This document shows, in pieces, positions 15,636 to 24,061 of a stretch of DNA of 39,267 nt. The notes under the pieces were generated by a model. That model searched no databases and was not told where the DNA came from. It saw nothing but the letters and a program-made list of their open reading frames with translations. The DNA lies in contig JAJYQJ010000091.1 in the NCBI GenBank assembly GCA_021794655.1, forward strand, positions 1 through 39,267. Reading direction: 5' to 3'. The stretch is from Actinomycetes bacterium (GTDB lineage Bacteria > Actinomycetota > Acidimicrobiia > Acidimicrobiales > RAAP-2). A program made the position numbers and the translations under genes. The stretch's first letter is position 1; every line of letters begins with the position of its first letter.

Positions 15636-16091
15636 GTGAAGACGACCTGGCTCAGCGCTATCGAGTGGCTCGCGGTCCTGAGAATCGGCTTGGGGCTGTG
15701 GTGGTTCGAGAGCTTCAGGCATAAGAACCTCGGGGCCTGGCTCAAGAGAGGGGCCGGTATCAGCTGGGGCAAGTCTGTCGCAGAGAAGCATAAGTGGGGT
15801 TTTGTGAAGTCGACGTTTGACTCAGTCGTCGCGCCGCATCCAAAGTCGATGGCCTACGTCGTCGTCTTCGGTGAGTTAGCGGTCGGACTCGGCCTCATAG
15901 CAGGCTTCTTGACACCGATCGCCGCGATCGCCGCGATCTTGTTGAATATCATGTACTTCATACTCATGATCTCGGACTGGGCGGAACAAGGCCAGAACCT
16001 TATGATGATACTCGCGGCAGTCGTAGTCCTCGGCTCCCACGCGTGGAACGTGTGGTCGATCGATCACCTTCTTCACATCTTCGGGGCGTAG
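15636..16091 (+). CDS. DoxX-family membrane protein
   Basis: 151 residues, GTG start 19 nt after the dehydratase stop. DoxX-type four-helix layout: a first membrane helix (WLSAIEWLAVLRIGLGLWWFE), a polar loop with basic residues, then helices at about 68-90, 91-108 and 121-142. DoxX proteins are linked to quinone-dependent thiol or sulfur oxidation, but most family members are uncharacterised. Its place between two dehydratase subunit genes is unexpected and may be simple co-transcription. Confidence 0.82.
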   Translation: MKTTWLSAIEWLAVLRIGLGLWWFESFRHKNLGAWLKRGAGISWGKSVAEKHKWGFVKSTFDSVVAPHPKSMAYVVVFGELAVGLGLIAGFLTPIAAIAAILLNIMYFILMISDWAEQGQNLMMILAAVVVLGSHAWNVWSIDHLLHIFGA

Positions 16092-16228
16092 GCGATCAGG
16101 TTGAGCGCAAGTACTCAGGCAAGTAGATAGGCAAGATTTGAAAGACGGAAGGACTCGCTTCGAAGGGTTGGCCCCAGGCGAGAGAAGAACGGAATTACAA
16201 ACAAACACGAGAGAGGTAGAAGTTCATC

Positions 16229-16660
16229 ATGGGAGAACAGAAGTTGTTTTTCGAGGACATAAAAGAGGGAGATTCGGGTCCGTCGCGAACACACAAGCTG
16301 ACGCGGACCGATCTCGTGCGTTACGCGGGGGCGTCGGGTGACTACAACCCTATGCACCACGACGAGATCGCGGCACAGGCGGCAGGACAACCTAGTGTCT
16401 TTGGTCACGGTATGTTCACGATGGGACTACTCGGTTCCGCTATCGAGGACTACGTCGGTGTTGCAAACCTCAAGCGTTACAAGGTGCGTTTCTCACGTCA
16501 GACCTGGCCGGACGAGGAGCTGACGACGAAGGTGGTCGTCGCGAAGAAGCGGAACGTTGACGGGAAGTCCCTCGTCGACCTCGACGTTCGGGTCGTGAAC
16601 CAAGACGGTGAAGAAAAGGTCGTCGGCGAGGCGACCGCTGAACTTCCCTCACGGAGCTGA
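16229..16660 (+). CDS. MaoC-family (3R)-hydroxyacyl dehydratase subunit (HadB-like)
   Basis: 143 residues. The catalytic hydratase-2 motif is clear: YAGASGDYNPMHHDEIAAQ (Asp and His of the active site) followed by GQPSVFGHGMF. The rest completes a hotdog fold (YKVRFSRQTWPDEELTTKV). It probably pairs with the HadA-like protein encoded at 15101. ATG 16229 has a weak GAGAGG about 12 nt upstream. The 137-bp gap from doxX has no gene. Confidence 0.88.
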   Translation: MGEQKLFFEDIKEGDSGPSRTHKLTRTDLVRYAGASGDYNPMHHDEIAAQAAGQPSVFGHGMFTMGLLGSAIEDYVGVANLKRYKVRFSRQTWPDEELTTKVVVAKKRNVDGKSLVDLDVRVVNQDGEEKVVGEATAELPSRS

Positions 16661-16676
16661 GTTCAAAGACTCCCGC

Positions 16677-16694
16677 GGCCTCAGCGGTGAGGCC
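16677..16694 (+). terminator. Hairpin after the HadB-like gene (weak terminator candidate)
   Basis: Perfect 7-bp stem GGCCTCA/TGAGGCC with a 4-nt loop, 17 nt past the stop codon. There is no T-run after it. A second hairpin GCCAAC/GTTGGC (16692-16713) overlaps it by three bases. If aroC is leaderless these lie upstream of its transcription start and serve the preceding gene. Confidence 0.35.
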
Positions 16695-16724
16695 AACTGT
16701 GAGCCACGTTGGCGTAACGACGGC

Positions 16725-16730
16725 TAAGTT
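16725..16730 (+). promoter_or_regulatory. -10 box of aroC (leaderless type)
   Basis: TAAGTT ends 6 nt before the aroC GTG; no ribosome binding site and no clear -35. Confidence 0.4.
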
Positions 16731-16736
16731 GTTGGG

Positions 16737-17948
16737 GTGCTGCGTTTCCTGACCGCTGGTGAGTCTCACGGTAAAGCTCTCGTCGTCGTCGTCGAGGGGC
16801 TCCCTGCGGGCCTGCGGGTGACCGTTCAAGACGTAGCGAACGAGCTCGCGAGACGGCGCCTCGGCTACGGGAGAGGCCCGAGGATGAGGTTTGAAGCCGA
16901 CGAGGTGACGCTTGTCGGTGGAGTGCGCCACGGCAGGACGCTTGGGTCGCCGGTCGCGGTGGAAATTGCGAACAGCGAGTGGCCGAAGTGGCAAGCCGAT
17001 ATGTCGCCGGATCCTGGGGAGCCATCGAAGGTATTGACGACGCCACGACCAGGGCACGCGGACCTTGCGGGTATGCAAAAGTATGGATTCGACGACGCCC
17101 GCGACGTCCTTGAGAGGGCGTCGGCACGTGAGACGGCCGCCCGGGTGGCGGCCGGGTGTATGGCAAAACTTCTCTTGGCCCAGCTCGGGGTGAGCGTCGT
17201 CAGCCACGTCGTCCAACTCGGTAGCGTCGAGGCGCCCAGAACACCTCGACCGACGCCGGGGGAGTTGGAGCGAGTTGACCTCTCACCGGTGCGTTGCTTT
17301 GACCAAGACGCACAAGATCGCATGGTTGCCGAGGTTAAAGCCGCCGCGAAGCAGGGAGACTCCCTCGGTGGGGTAGCAGAGGTCGTCGGTTACGGAGTTC
17401 CAGTCGGGCTCGGAAGCCACGTTCATTGGGATCGCAAGCTCGACGCGCTCTTGGCACAGGCACTAATGAGCATTCAGGCCGTCAAAGGCGTCGAGATCGG
17501 TTCGGGCTGGGAGGTGTCGAAAAAGCGCGGATCAGAGGCCCACGACGCGATCTTCTTCGACGAGACGAGCGAGAGCGGCGCTGGATCTTTACCCGAGTCC
17601 GGAGGGTTTAGGCGTGAGAGCGTGCTGGCGGGCGGCATCGAAGGCGGGATATCTATCGGGGGCCTCATCGTGGCGCGGGTTGCGATGAAGCCACTCGCAA
17701 CACTGAACCGCCCGGTTCTTAAGACGGTCGACGTGGCGACGAAGGAGCCAACCGTCAGCTTCAAGGAGCGCACAGACGTTACCGCAGTTCCAGCAATGGG
17801 GGTGGTGGCTGAGACGATGATGGCGCTCGTCTTGGCCTCCGAGTCGCTTCGCAAGTTCGGTGGGGACTCCGTTGCAGAAGTCGTGAGAAACCGCGACGCA
17901 TTTCTCGCCTCGATCGGGCAGACGTACTCTGGTGCGGTGCGAGAGTGA
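16737..17948 (+). CDS. aroC: Chorismate synthase
   Basis: 403 residues; GTG start. It makes chorismate from EPSP with reduced FMN, the last common step to aromatic amino acids. Family signatures: [22 protein letters not shown] at the N-terminus, [44 protein letters not shown], the [11 protein letters not shown] segment and [10 protein letters not shown] near the end. First gene of aroC-aroK-aroB-aroQ-pepQ-efp-nusB, the classic actinobacterial order. No ribosome binding site at the start; a -10 lies 6 nt before it. Confidence 0.97.
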   Translation: MLRFLTAGESHGKALVVVVEGLPAGLRVTVQDVANELARRRLGYGRGPRMRFEADEVTLVGGVRHGRTLGSPVAVEIANSEWPKWQADMSPDPGEPSKVLTTPRPGHADLAGMQKYGFDDARDVLERASARETAARVAAGCMAKLLLAQLGVSVVSHVVQLGSVEAPRTPRPTPGELERVDLSPVRCFDQDAQDRMVAEVKAAAKQGDSLGGVAEVVGYGVPVGLGSHVHWDRKLDALLAQALMSIQAVKGVEIGSGWEVSKKRGSEAHDAIFFDETSESGAGSLPESGGFRRESVLAGGIEGGISIGGLIVARVAMKPLATLNRPVLKTVDVATKEPTVSFKERTDVTAVPAMGVVAETMMALVLASESLRKFGGDSVAEVVRNRDAFLASIGQTYSGAVRE

Positions 17949-17958
17949 GTCTTACCGA

Positions 17959-18498
17959 GTGAGTCATGAGAAGCCCTTGCGTATCGTGCTCGTCGGCATG
18001 ATGGGTTCTGGGAAGACGACGGTCGCCAGCTCGCTCGCCGAGCGGTTCTCCGTTGCCCACATCGATACCGACACGGAGGTGGAGCTAGCGCTTGGCTGCT
18101 CTTGTGCCGAGGCGTTCTCACGATTTGGTGAGTTGAAGTTCCGAGAGACCGAGTCGCGGATCTTAAAGAGAGTTCTTGACGAGACGCAAGGGTCGTCGTG
18201 TGTCGTCTCTCTTGGAGGTGGGGCGGTTCTAAGTGAGGAGAATCGAGACCTGATTCAAGGAGCAGGAACTGTCGTGTGGCTAAGAGCGCGCATCGAGACG
18301 CTGGAGGAAAGAGTCGGTGCGGGGACGGGGCGTCCGCTCCTCGCCGGTGGAGTCAGATCCTCCCTCGAAGGGATCTTGATTGAACGCGGGCCGACCTACG
18401 AGGAGTTGGCGACGGTCGTCGTCGACGTCGACGACCAAGACGTCTCAGATGTCGTCGAGACGATAGCCGATCGTTTGGGTGAGAGATGCGAAAAGTAG
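17959..18498 (+). CDS. aroK: Shikimate kinase
   Basis: About 179 residues from GTG 17959, 10 nt after aroC; GTG 17932 inside the aroC end is an alternative. Phosphorylates shikimate with ATP. Walker A GMMGSGKTT at residues 13-21, shikimate-binding DTDTEVE around 36-42, FRETESRIL, the GGGAVL glycine loop and a lid arginine region (GTGRPLL). The end overlaps aroB by 13 bp, pointing to coupled translation. Confidence 0.94.
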   Translation: MSHEKPLRIVLVGMMGSGKTTVASSLAERFSVAHIDTDTEVELALGCSCAEAFSRFGELKFRETESRILKRVLDETQGSSCVVSLGGGAVLSEENRDLIQGAGTVVWLRARIETLEERVGAGTGRPLLAGGVRSSLEGILIERGPTYEELATVVVDVDDQDVSDVVETIADRLGERCEK

Positions 18499-19577
18499 AG
18501 GTCCCTCTAGGGCAGCGATCCTATCAAGTAACGATCGGACAAGACGCCCGATTCGAGCTCGCCGATACTGTAGCGAGCATCGGGTCGGTGAGCAGAGTTG
18601 GTATAGTTACCCAAGATATTGTCGCGTCGACGGAGTGGTTCGCCTCGATCGATCCGGGCGTTCGTTTCGAAATCTTCACCGTCGGTGAAGGAGAACCTGC
18701 GAAGTCTCTCGCAACTGTCGAAGATCTCTGTCGGAAGTTCGCAAGTTATGGACTCGGACGCCACGACGCGGTCGTCGCAGTCGGCGGCGGTGTCGTAACC
18801 GACCTGGCCGGATTCTCAGCGTCGATCTACCTGCGTGGGGTCGCCTACGTGAACATAGCTACGACACTCCTCGCTCAAGTCGACGCCGCCGTCGGTGGCA
18901 AGACAGGCGCGAACCTCCCTGAAGGAAAGAATCTCGTAGGTACGTTCTGGCAGCCCAAAGGAGTAATATGTGACCTAGCGACACTTGAGACGTTGTCGGC
19001 GCGCGAGTGGGCGTGCGGGCGTGGAGAGATCGCGAAGTACGCGTTCTTGGTCCCACGAGGAACCGAGACGTTTTCGGCGGGAACCTCGATCGAAGACCAA
19101 GTTGTTCGATGCGTCGAGATCAAAGCGGACGTCGTCTCGGGAGACGAACGTGAGTCTGAGAGACGGATGGTTCTAAACTACGGACACACACTCGCCCACG
19201 CGCTCGAAGCGTTGGATCTCGCGAGACACTTCGAGACGAGAGGCGCCGGCAACCTGGGCCAAGGGATCTTGGCGCACGGGGAAGCGGTCGCCGTCGGCCT
19301 GATCTTCGCGGCGATTCTCGCTCGGCGGATGGGTAGGATAGACGACGGTAGAGTCGACTGGCATCGCAGGGTTGTGAGCGAGTTCGGGCTGTCGACCGAA
19401 CTGCCGTCGTTTGCGAGGGGCAAAGGAGAGGAGCTGGTCGAGTACATGCGAAGAGACAAGAAAGCGAACCACGATCTAACGTTTGTCCTCGACGGCCCAA
19501 GAGGGGTCGAACCGGTACGTGGAGTAGATATCAAAGACGTCTTTGAGAGCATCGAAGAGTTGGAGTCTCTGCCGTGA
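18486..19577 (+). CDS. aroB: 3-dehydroquinate synthase
   Basis: 363 residues. Converts DAHP to 3-dehydroquinate using NAD and a divalent metal. NAD-binding glycines GGGVVTDLAGF at about 99-109, then YVNIATTLLAQVDAAVGGKTG and NLVGTFWQPKGVI, the metal-binding stretch MVLNYGHTLAHALE and HGEAVAVGLIFAA. Overlaps aroK by 13 bp and aroQ by 4 bp (GTGA). Confidence 0.97.
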   Translation: MRKVEVPLGQRSYQVTIGQDARFELADTVASIGSVSRVGIVTQDIVASTEWFASIDPGVRFEIFTVGEGEPAKSLATVEDLCRKFASYGLGRHDAVVAVGGGVVTDLAGFSASIYLRGVAYVNIATTLLAQVDAAVGGKTGANLPEGKNLVGTFWQPKGVICDLATLETLSAREWACGRGEIAKYAFLVPRGTETFSAGTSIEDQVVRCVEIKADVVSGDERESERRMVLNYGHTLAHALEALDLARHFETRGAGNLGQGILAHGEAVAVGLIFAAILARRMGRIDDGRVDWHRRVVSEFGLSTELPSFARGKGEELVEYMRRDKKANHDLTFVLDGPRGVEPVRGVDIKDVFESIEELESLP

Positions 19578-20068
19578 ACACCGAGGGCGGCGATTCCAAT
19601 CGTCGGGTTCGGATCCTCATCTTGTCTGGAGCGAACCTCGACCTCCTCGGGGAACGTGATCCGAAGATCTACGGAAACGCTTCTTTAGAGGAGTGCATAG
19701 AGAGCGCGCGCAGCGAGGCGTACCGGTTGGGGTTCGAAGTCGATCACTTCCAATCGAACAGCGAAGGCGATCTAATCGACGCGATCCACAAAGCGCGGGG
19801 GAGCTGTGAAGCGATCGTGATCAACGCCGGGGCGCTGAGTCACACGTCGTGGGCGATTCACGATGCGCTCGCTTGTTTCGACGGCGTCGTGATTGAACTC
19901 CACCTATCGAACCCCGCGGCTCGAGAGCCGTTTCGCCACACTTCTGTCATCGCAGGGGTAGCGGACGGATCGATAGCTGGGTTCGGCCGTAGCGGGTACG
20001 CGATCGCGATTCTTGGCATCAACGAGCTCATGAAAGAGACCGAGAGAAGCGAGGTAGGGCGCGGGTGA
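19574..20068 (+). CDS. aroQ: Type II 3-dehydroquinate dehydratase
   Basis: 164 residues; GTG overlaps the aroB stop. Dodecameric type II enzyme that dehydrates 3-dehydroquinate. Landmarks: LILSGANLDLLGERDPKIYG with the active-site Tyr, FQSNSEGDLIDAIH, INAGALSHTSWAIHDAL and the catalytic His in IELHLSN. The usual NGPNLxxLG and INPGxxTHTS motifs read GANLDLLG and INAGALSHTS here, so two conserved prolines are alanines; the catalytic residues are kept. About 10 extra residues precede the first strand. Confidence 0.93.
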   Translation: MNTEGGDSNRRVRILILSGANLDLLGERDPKIYGNASLEECIESARSEAYRLGFEVDHFQSNSEGDLIDAIHKARGSCEAIVINAGALSHTSWAIHDALACFDGVVIELHLSNPAAREPFRHTSVIAGVADGSIAGFGRSGYAIAILGINELMKETERSEVGRG

Positions 20069-21240
20069 GCATAGAAGTTGCGGGCGATCTCGGCGTTTTG
20101 ACGGAGGAACTGCCCAAGATGGAGACGGGTCTACGAATTGGTCGGTTGAGGGAAGGTTTCGAGGCGGTGGGGATCGACGCGATCGTCGTAACGAATCTCA
20201 CGAACGTGCGTTACTTGACCGGCTTCACGGGATCCGCGGCGACTCTCTTGGTGACAGCGGAGGCGGCGCTGATCACAACCGACGGCAGGTATAGAACCCA
20301 ATGCCGAGAAGAGCTTGAGAACGCAGGAGTTGCGGCCGAGGTCGACGTCGAGATCGGTGGGCTCCAAGCCCAACGCGACGCGCTCAAGGCTTGCTTGGTC
20401 ACGAAGAACGCGCTGGGCGGAGCGCACGTCGGGCTGGAGTCCGAGAGTGTTTCGTGGGGGTCTGCGAAGAGGATGATTGAGCTCCTTGATGGGCTGAATG
20501 TGGTCGCAACCTCAGGGCTGGTCGAGGAGCTGCGAGAGTCAAAAGACGCAGGAGAGATAGCGCGGATCAAAAGAGCGGCTGGGATCGCGGACGCCGCGTT
20601 GGGCGAGGTGTTACCAATGTTGGCGACGAGGCAACGTTGCACGGGAGTTACCGAGGCGGATTTCGCGTTGGAGCTCGATACCGCGATGCGCCGCCTCGGC
20701 GCAGAGGGTGCCGCTTTTGAAACGATCGTCGCCGCCGGGGCGAACTCGGCGAAGCCTCACCACCAACCGACGTTAAGAGAGATCGTGCGCGGCGACGCGG
20801 TCGTCGTGGACTTCGGCGCGATTTACGAAGGCTATCGTTCGGACATGACGAGGACGTTTAGTGTCGGCGGGGATCCGGGCGGGGAGTTGGCGAGGGTATT
20901 TGACGTCGTAGAGACGGCTCAGGCACACGGAGTAGCGGCGGTGAAGGCGGGTGTGTCGACAAAGGACGTCGACGACGCCTGCCGGAAGGTGATCGCAGAC
21001 GCTGGTTGGGGCGAGGCGTTCGAACACGGGACCGGTCACGGTGTCGGCCTCGACATCCACGAGGACCCGACGGTTGGACCTCTGGGTTCGAAACTCTTGG
21101 CAACTGGGGTCGTCGTAACCGTCGAACCGGGCGTCTACTTGCCGGGCATCGGGGGAGTACGGATCGAAGATACGCTCGTCGTAACCGAAGGCGGGAGTTG
21201 TAGTCTTACCCGTTTTCCAAAGACGACCGTCCCGGCTTAG
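20065..21240 (+). CDS. pepQ: Xaa-Pro dipeptidase/aminopeptidase family protein (M24B)
   Basis: 391 residues; GTG overlaps the aroQ stop by 4 bp. Creatinase-like N-terminal domain (IVVTNLTNVRYLTGFTGSAA) followed by the pita-bread metallopeptidase domain with all five metal ligands: two Asp in VVDFGAIYEGYRSDMTRTF (about 250 and 261), His in HGTGHGVGLDIHE (about 325), and two Glu in VTVEPGVYLPG and GVRIEDTLVV. Cleaves peptides with proline in second position. Its place between the aro genes and efp is conserved in Actinobacteria and fits work on proline-rich peptides. Confidence 0.93.
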   Translation: MSIEVAGDLGVLTEELPKMETGLRIGRLREGFEAVGIDAIVVTNLTNVRYLTGFTGSAATLLVTAEAALITTDGRYRTQCREELENAGVAAEVDVEIGGLQAQRDALKACLVTKNALGGAHVGLESESVSWGSAKRMIELLDGLNVVATSGLVEELRESKDAGEIARIKRAAGIADAALGEVLPMLATRQRCTGVTEADFALELDTAMRRLGAEGAAFETIVAAGANSAKPHHQPTLREIVRGDAVVVDFGAIYEGYRSDMTRTFSVGGDPGGELARVFDVVETAQAHGVAAVKAGVSTKDVDDACRKVIADAGWGEAFEHGTGHGVGLDIHEDPTVGPLGSKLLATGVVVTVEPGVYLPGIGGVRIEDTLVVTEGGSCSLTRFPKTTVPA

Positions 21241-21398
21241 CGAACGTATCCGCTGTGAACCGGCGGCTCGGCCGACAGGGTTCGTCGCTGAGATCACGAC
21301 CCCGTGTTTCCTTACCGGCAGCCGGCGGGTAGTGTTAGGACCTGAACTTAGATGGCAGGGTTTGCAATGTAGCGTCTCTTGGAGGGCACTGATTACTG

Positions 21399-21959
21399 AT
21401 GGCAGTTTCGACTAACGATTTGAGAAACGGGATGACTCTCGACCTGCCTGAAGGGCTATTCGGTGTCGTCGAGTTCCAGCACGTAAAACCGGGCAAGGGC
21501 GGTGCGTTCGTTCGGACGAAGTTGAAGAACGTGAGAACGGGTGCGGTGGTCGAGAGGACGTACCGGGCCGACGAAAAGCTCGAACAGGCGATCATCGAAA
21601 AAAAGGAGATGCAGTTCCTCTACCGAGACGGTGACGACTACGTGTTCATGGACTCGCAGTCTTACGAACAGCTCCCGGTGTCTAAAGTTGCTCTTGGAGA
21701 CGCCGCGAACTACTTGAAAGAGTCAGATGAGGCGGTCCTCGAGATTTACGAAGGCGAGATTGTAGGCGTCGACCTGCCGGCGTCGACCGAGCTGAAGGTC
21801 TCAGAGACCGAGCCGGGCCTTCAAGGAGACAGGGTCTCTGGAGCGAGAAAGCCGGCCACCCTCGAGACAGGTCTCGTGGTCCAGGTGCCTTTGTTCGTCA
21901 ATCCCGGAGACCTGATAAAGGTAGACACCCGAACCGGTGAATACTTGACGCGAGCTTAA
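21399..21959 (+). CDS. efp: Elongation factor P
   Basis: 186 residues, the usual size. Relieves ribosome stalling at consecutive prolines. Three beta-barrel domains; the tip loop that enters the ribosome is HVKPGKGGAF with lysine at position 33, the site modified in many bacteria. Closing motif GDLIKVDTRTGEYLTRA is typical. ATG 21399; GGAGGG lies about 13 nt upstream, longer than usual. The 158-bp gap after pepQ contains an imperfect GC-rich hairpin (from about 21257) and may carry a separate promoter. nusB follows with no gap. Confidence 0.97.
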   Translation: MAVSTNDLRNGMTLDLPEGLFGVVEFQHVKPGKGGAFVRTKLKNVRTGAVVERTYRADEKLEQAIIEKKEMQFLYRDGDDYVFMDSQSYEQLPVSKVALGDAANYLKESDEAVLEIYEGEIVGVDLPASTELKVSETEPGLQGDRVSGARKPATLETGLVVQVPLFVNPGDLIKVDTRTGEYLTRA

Positions 21960-22406
21960 GTGGTCTCGGGCGCTCAAGAGAACACGCGCAGGCGTTCACG
22001 AGAGCGAGCTCTTTCGTTGCTCTACGAGGCCGAGATGAAGGGTTACGATCCAGGCGACGTGTTGAAAGACCAACCGATGCAGCCCGACGGTTTCGCTCGA
22101 ACTTTGGTTGAGAGGACTTCGGATAGTCGCGAAGAGACGGACGCTCTGATATCTAGTGCCTCGCTCGGCTGGCCGCTCGAGCGCATGGCGGTCGTCGACC
22201 GTTTGATACTCAACATGTCCGCGACAGAGCTACTCGATCCCGACGGTGCTCCGACCGCAGTCGTAATCGACGAGGCGGTCGAACTCGCAAAGATCTACTC
22301 CACGGAGGAATCGGGGAGTTTCATCAACGGGATCCTGTCGACTCTCGCCGCTAGCGTTCGTGACGTCGCTCCCGAGGAGAGCCCCGAGGAGAGTACTGGG
22401 TCTTGA
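21960..22406 (+). CDS. nusB: Transcription antitermination factor NusB
   Basis: 148 residues; GTG directly follows the efp stop codon. All-helical RNA-binding protein that joins NusE at boxA in rRNA leaders. Markers: RRRSRERALSLLYEAEMKG, WPLERMAVVDRLILNMSATELL, and IDEAVELAKIYSTEESGSFINGIL. The C-terminal tail contains a 12-bp duplication (PEESPEES) and its last codons lie in a 17-bp duplication that continues past the stop. Confidence 0.95.
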   Translation: MVSGAQENTRRRSRERALSLLYEAEMKGYDPGDVLKDQPMQPDGFARTLVERTSDSREETDALISSASLGWPLERMAVVDRLILNMSATELLDPDGAPTAVVIDEAVELAKIYSTEESGSFINGILSTLAASVRDVAPEESPEESTGS

Positions 22407-22425
22407 AGAGTAGTGGGTCTTGAAA
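22371..22425. repeat. Two adjacent tandem duplications at the nusB 3' end
   Basis: CCCGAGGAGAGC/T repeats twice (22371-22394, 12 bp, in frame). Overlapping it, AGTACTGGGTCTTGAAG (22392-22408) is followed at once by AGTAGTGGGTCTTGAAA (22409-22425), 17 bp each. The second copy supplies the TTGAAA -35 box of the pyr promoter. Confidence 0.9.
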
Positions 22426-22447
22426 CGAGCCGCGAACCTGCTAAGGT
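22420..22447 (+). promoter_or_regulatory. Promoter of the pyr operon
   Basis: TTGAAA (22420-22425), 16-bp spacer, TAAGGT (22442-22447). Transcription would begin about 22453-22455, at the foot of the PyrR hairpin. Confidence 0.6.
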
Positions 22448-22452
22448 AGGTA

Positions 22453-22493
22453 CCTGACCGTGAAGCGGGTCCGGTGAGGCCCGCACGGACAGG
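22453..22493 (+). promoter_or_regulatory. PyrR-binding RNA hairpin over the pyrR ribosome binding site
   Basis: Stem CCTG/CAGG, A-A mismatch, CCGT/ACGG, a 5' GAA bulge, then GCGGG/CCCGC closing a 10-nt loop TCCGGTGAGG. The loop fits the PyrR-binding consensus UCCnGnGAGG. The 3' side of the outer stem (22490-22493) overlaps the AGGAGG ribosome binding site (22491-22496), so PyrR with UMP/UTP would hide the site and reduce translation, as proposed for mycobacterial pyrR. Structure paired by eye. Confidence 0.8.
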
Positions 22494-22496
22494 AGG

Positions 22497-23069
22497 ATGA
22501 TGGCAGAACGAGAACGAAGCCACACACGCCCTCTAGGCGGGGTGTTTATCCCTCGTGCCCAGGTTCTCTCCGCAGCAGATCTACAGCGCGCTCTGACGCG
22601 CATGTCCCACGAGGTTGCGGAGCGAAACGGAGGGATCGAAGAGGTGGTTCTGGTTGGCCTCCAGACCGGAGGCGTCCCAATCGCTAAGCGCATGGCCGCC
22701 GTCCTCACCGAGATCGAGGGCGCAGAGCCGCCCGTTGGCACCTTGGACGTCGCGTTCTACCGCGACGACATCGGACTGCGCCCCGTCCTACCCGAGGCGA
22801 CGACAGATATCTCAATGGACCTAACTGGGGCGATCGTCGTCTTGGTCGACGACGTGTTGTTCACCGGGCGGACCGTGCGGGCCGCGCTGAACGCGCTCGG
22901 TGACTACGGTCGGGCAAAGGCGATCCAGCTCGCGGTCGTAGTCGACCGAGGACATCGCGAACTACCGATAAGGCCCGACTTCGTCGGCAAGAACCTGCCG
23001 ACGAACCGTGAAGAGATGGTCGACGTCAGCGACGACGGTGTGATGATCGGGACGGTCGAAGGGAGATGA
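22497..23069 (+). CDS. pyrR: PyrR, pyrimidine operon regulator / uracil phosphoribosyltransferase
   Basis: 190 residues. RNA-binding regulator with a phosphoribosyltransferase fold; PRPP loop [18 protein letters not shown] at about 113-130, [19 protein letters not shown] near the N-terminus and a [17 protein letters not shown] segment typical of PyrR. The gene has two tandem ATGs: the one at 22497 touches the AGGAGG, so the second at 22500 may be the one used. It lies directly behind a PyrR hairpin, implying autoregulation. Overlaps pyrB by 4 bp (ATGA). Confidence 0.95.
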   Translation: MMAERERSHTRPLGGVFIPRAQVLSAADLQRALTRMSHEVAERNGGIEEVVLVGLQTGGVPIAKRMAAVLTEIEGAEPPVGTLDVAFYRDDIGLRPVLPEATTDISMDLTGAIVVLVDDVLFTGRTVRAALNALGDYGRAKAIQLAVVVDRGHRELPIRPDFVGKNLPTNREEMVDVSDDGVMIGTVEGR

Positions 23070-24061
23070 CGGAGTTCAGAGCCCCGCGCCACTTGCTCTC
23101 TATCGACGACTTGGGTGCGAACGGCATCAGGGAAGCGATGAGCCTCGCCGAGGCGTTTGCAGAGGTCGAGCGTCGTGTAATCCCGAAGGTTCCAGCACTC
23201 AGAGGAAAGGTAGTTGCGACGCTGTTTTTCGAGGACTCGACGAGAACGAGGCTCTCCTTCGAGTCTGCCGCGAAACGCCTCTCTTGCGACGTCCTAACGT
23301 TTAACGCCGGTACGTCGTCGCTCAAGAAGGGTGAGTCGTTGAGGGACACCGTCGAGGTCATAGAGGCGATGGGCGCCGACGCAGTAGTCATACGTCACTC
23401 GTGTTCTGGGACGCCGGTTCAAGTATCGCGCTGGGTGAGCCGTGCGCGGGTGATAAACGGAGGGGACGGGTCACACGAGCACCCTACACAGGCGCTCGCT
23501 GACTGCCTGACGGTCCGCCAGGTCATCGCAGAGCGCCAAGGCGTCGAGCCGGACTCGTTGGGTGTCGAGTGCTTTAACGGCCTGAGGGTGCTCATCGTCG
23601 GCGACATCGCTCACTCACGAGTCGCACGGTCTCAAGTGTTGGCGTATACGACCCTTGGAGCACGGGTGACACTGTGCGCTCCAGGCACGTTGCTCCCGGG
23701 AAACGTCGAGTCGTGGCCGGTAGGGGTAGCGGGGGATCTCGACGCAGCTATCAAAGAAACCGACGTCGTATCCTTGCTGCGCCTGCAGCGCGAACGTGGC
23801 TCGGGAACCTACGTTCCCTCACTTCGTGAGTACACCCAGGGTTGGGGGCTGACTGCGAGGAGAGCGTCTCTACTGAAGAAAGAGACGATCATCACCCATC
23901 CGGGTCCGATGGTGCGAGGCGTCGAGATCGCGAGCGACGTCGCCGATATGGAACAAAGTGTCGTCAAGCGCCAGGTAACCAACGGCGTCGCGGTGAGAAT
24001 GGCCGTGTTGTTCCTCCTCCTCGCCACAAGCGACGCACGAGGAGGTATTCAACGTGGCTGA
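23066..24061 (+). CDS. pyrB: Aspartate carbamoyltransferase catalytic subunit
   Basis: 331 residues. First committed step of UMP synthesis: carbamoyl phosphate plus aspartate. Carbamoyl-phosphate loop [19 protein letters not shown] at about 54-72, [11 protein letters not shown] around 139-149, and the C-terminal [17 protein letters not shown] overlap with pyrR and an 8-bp overlap with pyrC. No pyrI regulatory subunit is present, as usual in this operon type. Confidence 0.97.
   Translation: MTEFRAPRHLLSIDDLGANGIREAMSLAEAFAEVERRVIPKVPALRGKVVATLFFEDSTRTRLSFESAAKRLSCDVLTFNAGTSSLKKGESLRDTVEVIEAMGADAVVIRHSCSGTPVQVSRWVSRARVINGGDGSHEHPTQALADCLTVRQVIAERQGVEPDSLGVECFNGLRVLIVGDIAHSRVARSQVLAYTTLGARVTLCAPGTLLPGNVESWPVGVAGDLDAAIKETDVVSLLRLQRERGSGTYVPSLREYTQGWGLTARRASLLKKETIITHPGPMVRGVEIASDVADMEQSVVKRQVTNGVAVRMAVLFLLLATSDARGGIQRG

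Noticed and set aside
16677-16713. Two overlapping hairpins as an attenuator of the aro operon
   Set aside because: The likely aroC -10 (16725-16730) would place transcription start downstream of both hairpins, so they cannot act in the aroC leader.
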